The notes: a model not told the origin generated them from the letters alone. A stretch of 64,000 bases of DNA from Arthrobacter humicola (GCF_022803015.1 NZ_JAFKON010000002.1:248001-312000), one strand, 5' to 3'; shown: positions 8,512 through 17,168, counted from the stretch's first letter. Program-made: numbers and translations.

Positions 8512-9900
8512 ATGCTGGAACTTGACCGCGACGTCGTCATCGTAGGAGCCGGCCCGTCAGGCTTGACCGCCGCCCGCGAGCTGAAAAGGGCCGGACTCAG
8601 TGTGGCGGTGCTCGAGGCGCGGGACCGCGTGGGCGGCCGGACCTGGACCGACACGGTTGACGGGGCCATGCTCGAGATCGGCGGCCAGTGGGTCTCGCCG
8701 GACCAGACCGGGCTCCTGGGGCTCCTGGATGAGCTCGGACTGCAGACCTATTCCCGCTACCGCGACGGCGAATCCGTCTACATTGGCGCGGACGGCAAGC
8801 GCACCCTGTACACCGGTGACACCTTCCCGGTCAGCGAAACCACCGCCGTCGAAATGGACAAGCTCACGGCATTGCTGGACTCCCTGGCCGCGGAGATGGC
8901 TCCCGAGGAGCCGTGGGCCCACCCCAAGGCCCGCGAGCTGGACACCATCTCCTTTCACCACTGGCTGCGGCAGAACTCAACAGATGAGGAAGCCTGCAAC
9001 AACATCGGCCTGTTCATCGCCGGCGGCATGCTGACCAAACCGGCCCACGCCTTCTCCGCCCTGCAGGCCGTCCTCATGGCTGCCTCGGCGGGGTCCTTCA
9101 CCAACCTCACGGATGAGGACTTCATCCTGGACAAGCGGGTTGTCGGCGGGATGCAGCAGGTTTCGCTGCTGCAGGCCGCGGAACTGGGCGACGACGTCGT
9201 CCTCGGCAGCCCGGTCCGCACCATCAACTGGGCCGATGACGCGAGCGGCGGCTACCGTGTCACTGCTGTCTCCGACCGGGCCACGGTGAACGCACGTTTC
9301 GTCATCATGGCCGTGCCGCCGAACCTCTACACCCGGGTGTCCTTCAACCCGCCGTTGCCCCGCCGCCAGCACCAGATGCACCAGCACCAGTCACTTGGCC
9401 TGGTCATTAAGGTCCACGCCGTCTACAGCAGCCCGTTCTGGCGCGAAGACGGCCTGTCCGGAACCGCCTTCGGCGCCGGCGCCATTGTGCAGGAGGTCTA
9501 CGACAACACCAACCACGAGGACCCGCGCGGCACTCTGGTGGGCTTTGTCTCGGATGAGAAGGCCGACGCCATGTTCGAGCTCAGCGCGGAGGACCGCCGC
9601 CGCACCATCCTCGAATCGATTGCGTCCTTCCTCGGCGAAAAGGCCCTGGAGCCCGAGGTCTACTACGAGTCCGACTGGGGTTCGGAGGAATGGACCAGGG
9701 GGGCCTACGCCGCCAGCTACGATCTTGGCGGACTGCACCGCTACGGCAAGGACCAGTTGACGCCGGTCGGACCGATCTACTGGTCCTGCTCGGACCTTGC
9801 GGCCGAGGGCTACCAGCATGTTGACGGCGCCGTCCGGATGGGGCAGCTCACGGCGGCCCGGATCGTCGCTGCTGCGGACCGCGCGTCCGTCGCCTCTTAG
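8512..9900 (+). CDS. puo: Putrescine oxidase (FAD-dependent amine oxidase)
   Basis: Oxidatively deaminates putrescine to 4-aminobutanal (cyclising to 1-pyrroline) with release of H2O2 and ammonia; FAD-dependent, EC 1.4.3.10. The 462-residue protein has the N-terminal dinucleotide fold GAGPSG (12-17), the acidic strand end followed by RVGGRTW, the substrate-binding stretch GGQWVSPDQ, and a C-terminal FAD motif near EGYQHVDGAVRMGQ. Long stretches such as LFIAGGMLTKPAHAFSALQA and HQHQSLGLVIKVHAVY match, from memory, Rhodococcus/Micrococcus putrescine oxidase closely. The ATG at 8512 has GGAGG 6 nt upstream. An earlier ATG at 8455 lies inside the operator and lacks a Shine-Dalgarno. The permease at 10911 probably supplies substrate. 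Confidence 0.92.
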   Translation: MLELDRDVVIVGAGPSGLTAARELKRAGLSVAVLEARDRVGGRTWTDTVDGAMLEIGGQWVSPDQTGLLGLLDELGLQTYSRYRDGESVYIGADGKRTLYTGDTFPVSETTAVEMDKLTALLDSLAAEMAPEEPWAHPKARELDTISFHHWLRQNSTDEEACNNIGLFIAGGMLTKPAHAFSALQAVLMAASAGSFTNLTDEDFILDKRVVGGMQQVSLLQAAELGDDVVLGSPVRTINWADDASGGYRVTAVSDRATVNARFVIMAVPPNLYTRVSFNPPLPRRQHQMHQHQSLGLVIKVHAVYSSPFWREDGLSGTAFGAGAIVQEVYDNTNHEDPRGTLVGFVSDEKADAMFELSAEDRRRTILESIASFLGEKALEPEVYYESDWGSEEWTRGAYAASYDLGGLHRYGKDQLTPVGPIYWSCSDLAAEGYQHVDGAVRMGQLTAARIVAAADRASVAS

Positions 9901-9912
9901 AAAATCCCAACA

Positions 9913-9924
9913 ATTCAGTTGAAT
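9913..9924. promoter_or_regulatory. Short inverted repeat between puo and the stress-protein gene
   Basis: ATTCA and TGAAT arms around GT, 12 bp, in the 54-nt gap between puo and the universal stress protein gene. It resembles the half-site ATTCA/TGAAT of the operator at 8453-8471, so it may be a second, weaker regulator site. Evidence is limited to the sequence match. Confidence 0.3.
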
Positions 9925-9954
9925 GCAGTCCAGATCAGTTAGGAGAGCGGCCAG

Positions 9955-10914
9955 ATGCGTTACGTAGTGGGGTATTCAGCCAATGCCAGGGGCCATGATG
10001 CGGTCAATCTGGCCGTCTCCCTGGCGCTCGGGCGTGGAGCGAGCCTGGACCTTGTGCTGGTGGTGCCCGAAGTGCAGCAGTCCGGGCATGCCCTCGCACC
10101 GAAGGCGGGCTTCGAAAATCTGCTCACCGAGCAGGCCCAGGAGTGGCTCGACCAGGCCCTGGCGCTGGTTCCATCCAGTGTCCCGGCGCAGGCCCACATC
10201 CGCAGCCATGATTCCGACGCGCACGCACTGATCGAGGCGGCCGAGGAACTGGGCGCGGACATGCTCATCATCGGGGCCACCAGCACCGGGCTCTTCAAAC
10301 GGTTCACGATCGGGTCGGTGGCCAGTGCACTGCTCCACGCCTCGCCCGTTCCGGTGGCCCTGGCACCGCACGGCTACCACCGCCAGGAGGCCTTGACCCG
10401 GATCAGCTGCGGGCTCGGAACCCGGGCCGGCGCGGAGAAGCTGCTCGAATTCGCCCTGGGCATGGCGGCGAACCGGGACGTGCCGCTGCGCGTGGTGTCG
10501 CTTCTGGCCCTCGACGGCGATGCGGCCGATTCAGCCGACGCGGCCCGGGAGTATGCGGCCAAGTGCCTTGCCGACGCACTGGCTGCCGGCGGGCCGGCAG
10601 TCCCGGGGGAGGCGAAGGCAGAGGTCCCGGGGGAGGCCAAGACGGAAGCCCAGGTAGAGGCGAAGACGGAAATCGTCGTCGCCCACGGGCGCAGCATCGA
10701 GGAAGCCGTGGACCGCCTGGACTGGGAAGACGGCGAGGTCCTGTTGATCGGATCCAGCCGGCTTGCCAAGGGCCGGTCCATCTTCCTCGGCAGCACAGCG
10801 GGCCGCATTCTGCGCGCCCTGCCGGTGCCGATGATCGTGGTCCCCAGCGACTATGAACTCAAGCACCTCAATCATTCAGCGTCGAGTGACACCCCCCGAG
10901 AGGCACAACAATGA
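9955..10914 (+). CDS. Tandem universal stress protein (UspA family)
   Basis: Cytosolic protein of 319 residues with two UspA domains (about 1-140 and 145-302). Nucleotide-binding signatures are visible: domain 1 has GADMLIIGATSTGLFKRFTIGSVASAL, in which the G-x2-G-x9-G-S/T pattern can be read, and domain 2 has LLIGSSRLAKGRS followed by FLGSTAGRIL. Between the core strands of domain 2 sits a repetitive Ala/Glu/Lys/Val-rich stretch (about 215-238) with repeated GEAK/EAKTE units. AGGAG precedes the ATG. The gene lies between puo and the permease, and its stop overlaps the permease start (ATGA), so it is co-transcribed with transport. A role in tolerating H2O2 from the oxidase is inference. Confidence 0.88.
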   Translation: MRYVVGYSANARGHDAVNLAVSLALGRGASLDLVLVVPEVQQSGHALAPKAGFENLLTEQAQEWLDQALALVPSSVPAQAHIRSHDSDAHALIEAAEELGADMLIIGATSTGLFKRFTIGSVASALLHASPVPVALAPHGYHRQEALTRISCGLGTRAGAEKLLEFALGMAANRDVPLRVVSLLALDGDAADSADAAREYAAKCLADALAAGGPAVPGEAKAEVPGEAKTEAQVEAKTEIVVAHGRSIEEAVDRLDWEDGEVLLIGSSRLAKGRSIFLGSTAGRILRALPVPMIVVPSDYELKHLNHSASSDTPREAQQ

Positions 10915-12473
10915 GCGCAGACCATGCGATGTCCAAGCCGTCGCAGACAGGACAGCAGACAGGACAGCACACCGGATCGCAGACCGAACAGCAGCACGGA
11001 CTGAGTGAAAAGGGCCTGAAAGCCGGATCGGTGGGGCTCATTGGCGCCGTCGTCATCGGCATTTCCTGTATCGCCCCGGCATACACCCTCACGGCCGCCC
11101 TGGGTCCCACCGTGGCCGAGGTCGGCGTGCAACTGCCGGCGATCTTCCTGGTGGGCTTTGTCCCCATGCTGCTGGTGGCCTTCGGCTACCGGGAGCTGAA
11201 CAACGCAATGCCCGACGCCGGGACCTCCTTCACCTGGGCCTCGCGTGCGTTCGGACCCTGGATTGGCTGGATGGGCGGCTGGGGACTCATCGCCGCCACC
11301 ATCATCGTGCTCTCGAACCTGGCCGCCGTCGCGGTGGACTTCTTCTACCTCATGCTGGCGCAGATCTTCGGCAATCCCGAACTCGCCGACCTCACTACCA
11401 ACCTGCCGCTGAATATCGCGACCACGCTGGTGTTTATCGCCCTCGCGTGCTGGATCTCCTACCGCGGCATGGAAACCACCAAGACCGTCCAGTACGTTCT
11501 CGTGGGATTTCAGTTGCTGGTCCTCGCCTGGTTCTCGGTCTCAGCGTTCAGCCATGTCGCCAACGGAACCGCCTTTGACGCCACGGCCATCTCCCCGGAC
11601 TGGTTTAACCCGTTCGCCGTGGGATCCTTCTCCGCCTTCGCCGCCGGCGTTTCGCTGTCCATCTTCATCTACTGGGGCTGGGACGTCACGCTGACCATGA
11701 ACGAGGAGACCAAGAACCCGGAGAAAACGCCGGGACGTGCCGCCACCATCACCGTGCTGGTCATCGTGATCATCTACATGACGGTTGCACTGGCCACGCT
11801 GAGCTACGCCGGCGTCGGCGACACGGGGCTGGGCGCCGGAAATCCGGAGAACCAGGGCAGTATCTTCGCCGTCCTGGCGGGACCGGTGATGGGCCCGTTC
11901 GCCATCCTGATGTCCCTGGCCATCCTGAGCAGCTCCGCCGCGTCCCTGCAGTCCACATTTGTCTCGCCGGCGCGCACCCTGCTGTCCATGGGCCATTACC
12001 GGGCGCTGCCGCAGAAGTTCGGCAGGATCAGCCCCACATACAAGTCGCCGAGCTATGCCACGATCGCCTCGGCCGTCGCGGCCGCCGCGTTCTATGTCAT
12101 CACCCGGACCACGTCGGAAAACGCACTGTGGGACACCATCACGGCCCTGGGCATGATGATCTGCTTCTACTACGGCATCACCGCGTTGGCCTGTGTCTGG
12201 TTTTTCCGCGCCGAGGCGTTCAGCGGAGCGAGGGCCTTCTTCTTCAAGTTCCTCGCGCCACTCCTGGGCGGCGTCATCCTGCTGGTCATGTTCGTCAAGA
12301 CCGCCTACGACTCCATGGATCCCGCGTACGGATCAGGGTCGTCGATCGGCGGTGTGGGGCTGGTCTTCATCCTGGGCATGGGCGTCATCCTGCTGGGCGT
12401 GGTGCTCATGCTGGTCATGGCCAAGCTCCGCCCCGAGTTCTTCAGGGGCCAGGTCCTGACCCGCGGGCACTGA
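10911..12473 (+). CDS. APC family permease, probable putrescine/amine importer
   Basis: Integral membrane amino acid/polyamine permease of 520 residues with about 12-14 hydrophobic segments. A hydrophilic Gln/Thr-rich N-terminus (about 35 residues with repeated GQQTGQ units) precedes the first helix, which carries GAVVIGISCIAPAYTLTAALG, typical of APC helix 1. The region around EETKNPEKTPGRA matches the conserved loop of the family. The ATG overlaps the stress-protein stop. Uptake of putrescine is inferred from co-transcription with putrescine oxidase; other amines or amino acids are possible. Confidence 0.85.
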   Translation: MSADHAMSKPSQTGQQTGQHTGSQTEQQHGLSEKGLKAGSVGLIGAVVIGISCIAPAYTLTAALGPTVAEVGVQLPAIFLVGFVPMLLVAFGYRELNNAMPDAGTSFTWASRAFGPWIGWMGGWGLIAATIIVLSNLAAVAVDFFYLMLAQIFGNPELADLTTNLPLNIATTLVFIALACWISYRGMETTKTVQYVLVGFQLLVLAWFSVSAFSHVANGTAFDATAISPDWFNPFAVGSFSAFAAGVSLSIFIYWGWDVTLTMNEETKNPEKTPGRAATITVLVIVIIYMTVALATLSYAGVGDTGLGAGNPENQGSIFAVLAGPVMGPFAILMSLAILSSSAASLQSTFVSPARTLLSMGHYRALPQKFGRISPTYKSPSYATIASAVAAAAFYVITRTTSENALWDTITALGMMICFYYGITALACVWFFRAEAFSGARAFFFKFLAPLLGGVILLVMFVKTAYDSMDPAYGSGSSIGGVGLVFILGMGVILLGVVLMLVMAKLRPEFFRGQVLTRGH

Positions 12474-12531
12474 GCCCACTGCCGGTTCAGGGAAGATCCC
12501 GGGAAGGTCTCCGGCCGGCAGCCATTGGAAA

Positions 12532-12545
12532 GTAAGCACACTTAC
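12532..12545. promoter_or_regulatory. Inverted repeat upstream of PPOX stress protein
   Basis: GTAAG and CTTAC arms around CACA, within a larger imperfect palindrome (ATTGG at 12524-12528, CCAAT at 12545-12549). It lies about 57 bp upstream of the gene at 12602. Probably a binding site for an unknown regulator. Confidence 0.4.
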
Positions 12546-12601
12546 CAATAGGCTGTCCGGAGGGGGACCTTCCTCCGTCGGAACCAGAACGAGGTGAGAG
12601 C

Positions 12602-13084
12602 ATGTCGGATGCCGAAAGCATCAGCAAGGTCACGGACATCATCAACGATTCGCACATCGGAATGTTCACCACCATCAATGAGGCAGGCGCGCTCGTCAGC
12701 CGGCCACTGGCCGTCCAGGAGGTCAAGGACGACGGCGACATGTGGTTTTTCACGTCGGCGACCACCTCTCAGGTGGCCCACATCCGCGCCAACCCGGCGG
12801 TGAACGTCTCCTTCGGCAAGCGCACCGAGTGGGTTTCGGTGGCCGGGACCGCTGAAGTGGTCACTGACCGGCAACTGATCCACGACATGTGGAATCAGGT
12901 GGTGGAGGCCTGGTTCCCGGACGGCCCGGACACCCCTGAGGTGGTCCTGCTCCACGTCGACTCGGACTCCGCCGAGTACTGGACCAGCCCGGGCGGCACG
13001 GCGGCGACCGTGTTGCAGTGGATCAAGTCCAAGGTGACCAACAGCCGGATGAGCGTCGGCGACAGCGGCACGGTCGAGCTGTAG
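12602..13084 (+). CDS. Pyridoxamine 5'-phosphate oxidase-family general stress protein
   Basis: A 160-residue split-barrel flavin-binding protein of the general stress protein 26 type. The N-terminal half contains a strand pattern typical of the fold (IGMFTTINEAGALVSRPLAV, then DMWFFTSATTSQVAHIRANP and VNVSFGK). It probably binds FMN or F420, but the substrate is unknown. The ATG follows GAGGTGAGAGC. The gene is monocistronic, convergent with the next gene, and preceded by an operator-like palindrome. Confidence 0.85.
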   Translation: MSDAESISKVTDIINDSHIGMFTTINEAGALVSRPLAVQEVKDDGDMWFFTSATTSQVAHIRANPAVNVSFGKRTEWVSVAGTAEVVTDRQLIHDMWNQVVEAWFPDGPDTPEVVLLHVDSDSAEYWTSPGGTAATVLQWIKSKVTNSRMSVGDSGTVEL

Positions 13085-13207
13085 CGCGCTGAACCGCGCC
13101 ACCGTCCGGTCTCACCGGTGGATATAGCCGCTTGATATCACCGCTCCGTATGATCGCTCAGTATCACCGCTCTGGGCCGATGACGGCCGGTCGGGACCGG
13201 ACTGCTC
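13085..13207. repeat. Short imperfect repeats between convergent genes
   Basis: A 123-nt convergent gap holding two related stretches: GATATCACCGCTC (near 13134) and AGTATCACCGCTC (near 13160), with a third partial ATATAGCCGCTTG just before them. No clear terminator hairpin with a T-tract was seen. Purpose unknown. Confidence 0.35.
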
Positions 13208-13846
13208 CTAGTCGGTGATTTTCAGGCCGGTGCCCCAGTTAAAGGTTGGATACGCAGGGCTAACCTGCAGCGCCATGACCAGCAGCATGAAGCCCTCGAG
13301 TTCGCGGGCGTGGCGCAGTCCGCCCACCTGGAGCGGACGCAGCCCGGCGGCTTCGGCGAAGACCGCAACCTCGTTGCGGGCCTCTTCGGAGTCCGAGGCG
13401 ATGAAGACATCCATCGGCTGGCCACCGGCTTCCCCGGACCCGAGCGGGCCGGCGAAGGTGGTGTTGAAGGCTTTCACCACCCGTGCGCCCGGGAGCAGTG
13501 CGGCGATTTCCTCCGCCGCCGACGTCCCCGGGTCGACCACCAGCGAGTCGAAGGTTTCGGTGTCGATCGGATTGCTGATGTCCACCACCGTCTTGCCGCT
13601 GAGCGTGTCGCCGAAATGCGTGGCAACTTCCTTGGCCGGGCCGAAGTACAGCGCGAGGATGACGATGTCGCCCTCGGGAACCTCGCTCAGGCCGCCGGAG
13701 TTGGGGGTGCCGCCAAGTTCAGCAGCGAGCTTGGCGGCATTCTCCGGCGTCCGGTCCAGGATCTGGACGGAGCGCCCGGCGGCGACAGCCCGGGTCCCGA
13801 TCGCCCGTGCCATGTTGCCGCTGCCGATGATCGTGATGTCAGTCAT
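13208..13846 (-). CDS. NADPH-dependent F420 reductase-like NAD(P)-binding protein
   Basis: Soluble oxidoreductase of 212 residues with an N-terminal Rossmann fold (ITIIGSGNMARAIGTRA, G-x-G-x2-A). The body resembles the F420:NADP oxidoreductase / pyrroline-5-carboxylate reductase-like family: VVDISNPID near residue 95 and VVKAFNTTFAGPL near 125. The sequence does not show whether it uses F420 or another hydride acceptor. The neighbouring PPOX-family gene, a family that includes F420 users, is compatible with F420 metabolism. It is preceded by its own promoter region and followed by a convergent gap. Confidence 0.82.
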   Translation of the reverse strand: MTDITIIGSGNMARAIGTRAVAAGRSVQILDRTPENAAKLAAELGGTPNSGGLSEVPEGDIVILALYFGPAKEVATHFGDTLSGKTVVDISNPIDTETFDSLVVDPGTSAAEEIAALLPGARVVKAFNTTFAGPLGSGEAGGQPMDVFIASDSEEARNEVAVFAEAAGLRPLQVGGLRHARELEGFMLLVMALQVSPAYPTFNWGTGLKITD

Positions 13847-13899
13847 GATGGAACCTTTCCAAGGTGGCCGCGAACTGCCGGATCGGCAATTCCGGGGAA

Positions 13900-14532
13900 T
13901 CAGCCGTGCGCGTGGTCCGGGCCACGCGGCCCGGCGGCGCTGACGCCGGCCGCGCGTTCGGCGGCAGCCAGGGCATGTTCCAGCCGTTCCACGGCCGGGG
14001 CGTAGGCGGCATCGGTGCAGGCGCGGTCCGTACGGCCGCCGAGGCCCTCGGCGGCCTTGATCGCCCGGATCAGTGCCGCGGTTTCCGGTTGCCGGGTATC
14101 GCTCATCGCGGGATAGTCAATCGAGAATCCCGGATCCAGTTCGTACCGCTGCCACCGGGCGAGGGCGCTCCGGTGCCGTGCGGCGGCCGCCTCGTTCAAG
14201 AGCCGGGTTTCCCGGCTGGCCCGGCGGGCTTCCTGCCGGCGGAGCAGCCGGGGTGCCGCAGCCACGGCCGCCAGGGCAGCCCCCGCGGCCAGCATCCCGA
14301 GGGCCAGGCCGGCCCAAGGCCATGTGGAGGAGGCCAGGACGATGGCGGGGACAATGACGGCGAGTCCGGCGAATGCGTCCCAAAACGCGCCGTCCGCGCC
14401 TTCGGAAGGCCCGTCGTCGGCCGCCAGGTGCTTGCGGGCGAAATAGACCGCGGCGAACGCTGCCCCGGCAACCAAAATGGCGAGGGCCAGGAACTGCCAG
14501 GCCGCGAGGGCGCCGGATAGTGAAAGCGTCAT
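13900..14532 (-). CDS. Hypothetical membrane protein, two to three N-terminal helices
   Basis: Unrecognised 210-residue protein. The first 110 residues contain hydrophobic segments at about 8-30, 55-72 and 74-95. A basic, helical, probably cytosolic domain follows, rich in Ala/Arg (LLRRQEARRASRETRLLNEAAAA), with a possible coiled coil. The ATG at 14532 has GGGGAGGTG upstream. The gene ends 53 bp before the oxidoreductase start on the same strand, so it could be co-transcribed with it. No function is claimed. Confidence 0.7.
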   Translation of the reverse strand: MTLSLSGALAAWQFLALAILVAGAAFAAVYFARKHLAADDGPSEGADGAFWDAFAGLAVIVPAIVLASSTWPWAGLALGMLAAGAALAAVAAAPRLLRRQEARRASRETRLLNEAAAARHRSALARWQRYELDPGFSIDYPAMSDTRQPETAALIRAIKAAEGLGGRTDRACTDAAYAPAVERLEHALAAAERAAGVSAAGPRGPDHAHG

Positions 14533-14729
14533 TGCACACCTCCCCGGAACGGTCCCGGGCGGGCGCTGTTCCGCTAGTTCCATTGGAATCCCTGGCGGCG
14601 GGGCCGTCAATGCCTGCCGGGCCGGGGCAATGCCCGGCGCCAGCGTGGACGCAAACCCAGGCGCCAAGGCCCCGTGCGGAGGCCGCGTCGCGGTTCCTAC
14701 GCCGAGCCTCCCGGCGTAGCCTAGGGGCC

Positions 14730-15107
14730 ATGCGACTGAAAATGTGCAGTATCCACGTCAAGGATCCAGCCTCGGCCCATGAGTTCTACACCGGCACGCT
14801 GGGCTTCGAAACGCTGATGGCCATGCCGGAGCACAACCTCTACATCATCAAGGATCCGGATGGTGACGGAGGCGCCGGACTGCTGCTGGAACCCAGTGAC
14901 AACCCGATCGGAGCGGCCTACATGAACGGTCTTCACGACGCCGGAATACCCGCAATCGTCTTTGGCGTGCCGGACGTGCGCGTCGAATACGACCGGCTGG
15001 CGGCCAAGGGCGTGATGTTCCAGGGGGAACCGTCCGAAGGGCCCGGCGGAACCAGTGTGGTGTTGGATGACGGCTGCGGGAACTTCGTGCAGCTGCACCA
15101 GGACTAG
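14730..15107 (+). CDS. VOC family (glyoxalase/bleomycin resistance-like) protein
   Basis: A 125-residue single vicinal-oxygen-chelate module. It starts with the typical strand MCSIHVKDPASAHEFYTGTL (His9 is a candidate metal ligand) and ends with DDGCGNFVQLHQD, in which the usual metal-binding Glu position is not obvious. Length fits the family. AGGGGCC precedes the ATG. Substrate unknown. Monocistronic and convergent with the flavoprotein gene at 15136. Confidence 0.85.
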   Translation: MRLKMCSIHVKDPASAHEFYTGTLGFETLMAMPEHNLYIIKDPDGDGGAGLLLEPSDNPIGAAYMNGLHDAGIPAIVFGVPDVRVEYDRLAAKGVMFQGEPSEGPGGTSVVLDDGCGNFVQLHQD

Positions 15108-15135
15108 ATGCCGGACCACCGCGCCCTGACTCTGC

Positions 15136-15744
15136 CTAACGGCTCGTCTTGTCCTTGTCCGGGTGCTCGTCGCCGATATGGCCCGGTGCGTTGGCGGCCA
15201 GGACCCGCGCCACGAAGGAGGCATACTCCTCCATGTAGTGGCGCAGCAACCCGGCCGTAGCCTCGTCCTTGACCTCGCCGTCCTCGCCGTAGGCCTCCGG
15301 GACGAAGCGGATGTATGCCTCCGGCGCATTCAGCTGCGGGGCGTCGAGGAAGCTCAGCACGCTGCGGAACGAGGACTGCATCACGGCCGTCCCAATGCCG
15401 CCGGGGGAGGCGCCGATAATCCCGGTGGGCTTGCGGGCGAAGGAGTTGGTGCCCCACGGCCGGGATCCCCAGTCGATGGCGTTTTTGAGCGCTCCGGGGA
15501 TGGACCGGTTGTATTCGGGCGAGACGAACAGGATGCCGTCGGAAGCCGAGATGGCATCTTTGAGGGCCTGCCCAACGGGTGGGAAAGCGGCATCAAAATC
15601 CGGGCTGTACAACGGCAGATCCCTGATGGGGATCTCCGTGAACTCCAGTTCCGCAGGCGCAAGCCGGATCAGCGCCCTGGACAAAGTGCGGTTGATGGAA
15701 TTGCTCGAGAGGCTCCCGACAAAATATCCGATCTTGAAGGCCAT
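15136..15744 (-). CDS. NADPH-dependent FMN reductase (flavodoxin-like)
   Basis: A 202-residue flavoprotein of the NADPH:FMN/quinone reductase family (YieF/ChrR/ArsH relatives). Visible motifs are the phosphate-binding N-terminus YFVGSLSSNSINRTLSR, SPEYNRSIPGALKNAIDW (the family signature SPEYN-x-S-x-P-G) and GIIGASPGGIGT. It probably acts as a dimer in the cytosol to reduce quinones, nitro-compounds or metals. The C-terminal tail is short and charged. Confidence 0.88.
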   Translation of the reverse strand: MAFKIGYFVGSLSSNSINRTLSRALIRLAPAELEFTEIPIRDLPLYSPDFDAAFPPVGQALKDAISASDGILFVSPEYNRSIPGALKNAIDWGSRPWGTNSFARKPTGIIGASPGGIGTAVMQSSFRSVLSFLDAPQLNAPEAYIRFVPEAYGEDGEVKDEATAGLLRHYMEEYASFVARVLAANAPGHIGDEHPDKDKTSR

Positions 15745-15885
15745 GGCCTTGTTCCTTCCCGATACGCCGCCGGTGGCAGGTGAATTGGGATACGGACGGG
15801 ATCGGACCGGCGGCCCCGACCCATTCCGCGAGCGTAGTCCTGTGTCCGCGGGATGAAAAGTGGGGCCGGGAGAAAGCGCGTGCCG

Positions 15886-16290
15886 CTATTCGGCCTTGGC
15901 GCGGGCTTTCTTGGCGTCCTTCTTGGCGGCCTCGTCCTTGACCCGCTGGGCCTCGGCGCGGACGGCGGCGTGGGTGGCGCGCTCGGCCACCAGCCAGGCC
16001 GGGGGAGCCTGGAGCAGTGCGGTGATTTCCGCCGTCGTCAGCGCTTCCTCAACACCACCGCGGGCCAGGCCGGCGATGGAGACGTTGAGCTTCTGCGCCA
16101 CCACGGGGCGCGGGTGCGGGCCGTTGCGGCGCAGTTCCGCGAGCCACTCCGGCGGGTTGGCCTGGAGATCGGCAAAATCAGCGCGGGTAATGGTTGAATC
16201 CTGGAACTCCTGGGGTGTCGCCGGCAGGTAGATGCCAAGCTTCTTGGCAACGGTGGCCGGTTTCATGGACTGGGAGTCTGCAGAGGTCAT
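15886..16290 (-). CDS. DUF5997-like protein
   Basis: A 134-residue cytosolic protein, not functionally characterised. It begins with a conserved-looking segment (MKPATVAKKLGIYLPATPQE after eight residues), then short helices containing LRRNGPHPRPVVAQKLNVS, and ends in a highly charged Lys/Ala/Glu helix. It resembles the actinobacterial DUF5997 family from memory. The ATG at 16290 was chosen because longer versions invade the divergent intergenic region. It is divergent from the LysR-substrate-domain gene at 16413, a pairing recalled from other Micrococcaceae. Confidence 0.72.
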   Translation of the reverse strand: MTSADSQSMKPATVAKKLGIYLPATPQEFQDSTITRADFADLQANPPEWLAELRRNGPHPRPVVAQKLNVSIAGLARGGVEEALTTAEITALLQAPPAWLVAERATHAAVRAEAQRVKDEAAKKDAKKARAKAE

Positions 16291-16412
16291 AGTCCAAGGG
16301 TATCTGCCGGGATGCCCGCAGGGCACCAACCCAGTACCAACCCAGTACCGGATCAGCGCGGTGCCGCCATCGAAACGGACCCCCGCGCCACCCCGGGCGG
16401 TACTGTGAACAT

Positions 16413-17168
16413 GTGTCCGCAGCAGAAGAACCATCCCAGACCCTCGACGAAACCGCCGTCGTCCCAGCCGTCGCAGTCGGGCGGGAGCTGCGCTTCGCGT
16501 ACGTGGCCGGTGTGACACCGGGAAAATGGATCCGCCGCTGGGAGGAACGGATGCCCGATGTTCCGCTGCACTCCTTTATGTCCGACGACGGCGCGCAGCT
16601 GTCCGTGCTCCGCGACGGTACCGCGGACCTGAGTTTCGTCCGGCTCCCGGTGGAACGCGAGGGCCTCAGCGTGATCCCGCTCTACGAGGAGCAGCCGGTG
16701 GTGGTGGCACCGAAGGGGCACGAGGTCTCCTTGTTTGAAGAAGTGGACCTGGCGGACCTGTCTGCCGAGACGTTTCTCGATGTGCAGGAGCTCGGCGGAC
16801 CCGCGATGGCCCTGCAAGTGGTGGCCTCCGGTGCCGGGCTGGTGATCCTGCCGATGTCCGTGGCCCGGCACTTCAACGTCAAGGACACCGTGGCGCGGAA
16901 GCTCACGGGCGCGCCCGGCACGGAGATTGCCCTGGCCTGGCCGAGCGACGCCACGGACGAGGTCATCGAGGAATTCATCGGTATTGTCCGCGGACGCACC
17001 GCGGCGAGCTCGCGCCAGCCCTCGGCGCAGCAGGAGAAACCCAAACGCGAGCCCAAGCCGGACCGGCGCGGCACCGGAGCCGCCAAGAAGCCCAAGGTGG
17101 CGCAGCGTTATGCGCCCAACCCGGACAAGGGCCGCGGCAAGGGATCCCGGAAAAAGGGGAAACGCTAG
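16413..17168 (+). CDS. LysR-type substrate-binding domain protein lacking the DNA-binding domain
   Basis: A 251-residue protein that aligns with the effector-binding half of LysR regulators: ELRFAYVAGVTPGKWIRRWEER, DLSFVRLPVEREGLSVIPLY, and QVVASGAGLVILPMSVAR. There is no helix-turn-helix at the N-terminus, only about 25 acidic residues. The C-terminus has about 55 residues rich in Lys, Arg, Gly and Pro that look able to bind nucleic acid. The GTG at 16413 was used; no strong Shine-Dalgarno was seen. It is divergent from the DUF5997-like gene, with 122 bp between them. Function unknown. It may sense a small molecule without being a classical repressor. Confidence 0.75.
   Translation: MSAAEEPSQTLDETAVVPAVAVGRELRFAYVAGVTPGKWIRRWEERMPDVPLHSFMSDDGAQLSVLRDGTADLSFVRLPVEREGLSVIPLYEEQPVVVAPKGHEVSLFEEVDLADLSAETFLDVQELGGPAMALQVVASGAGLVILPMSVARHFNVKDTVARKLTGAPGTEIALAWPSDATDEVIEEFIGIVRGRTAASSRQPSAQQEKPKREPKPDRRGTGAAKKPKVAQRYAPNPDKGRGKGSRKKGKR

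Noticed and set aside
13085..13207. Possible CRISPR-like or REP repeat between convergent genes
   Set aside because: Only two or three short imperfect units, no regular spacing and no cas genes in the window.
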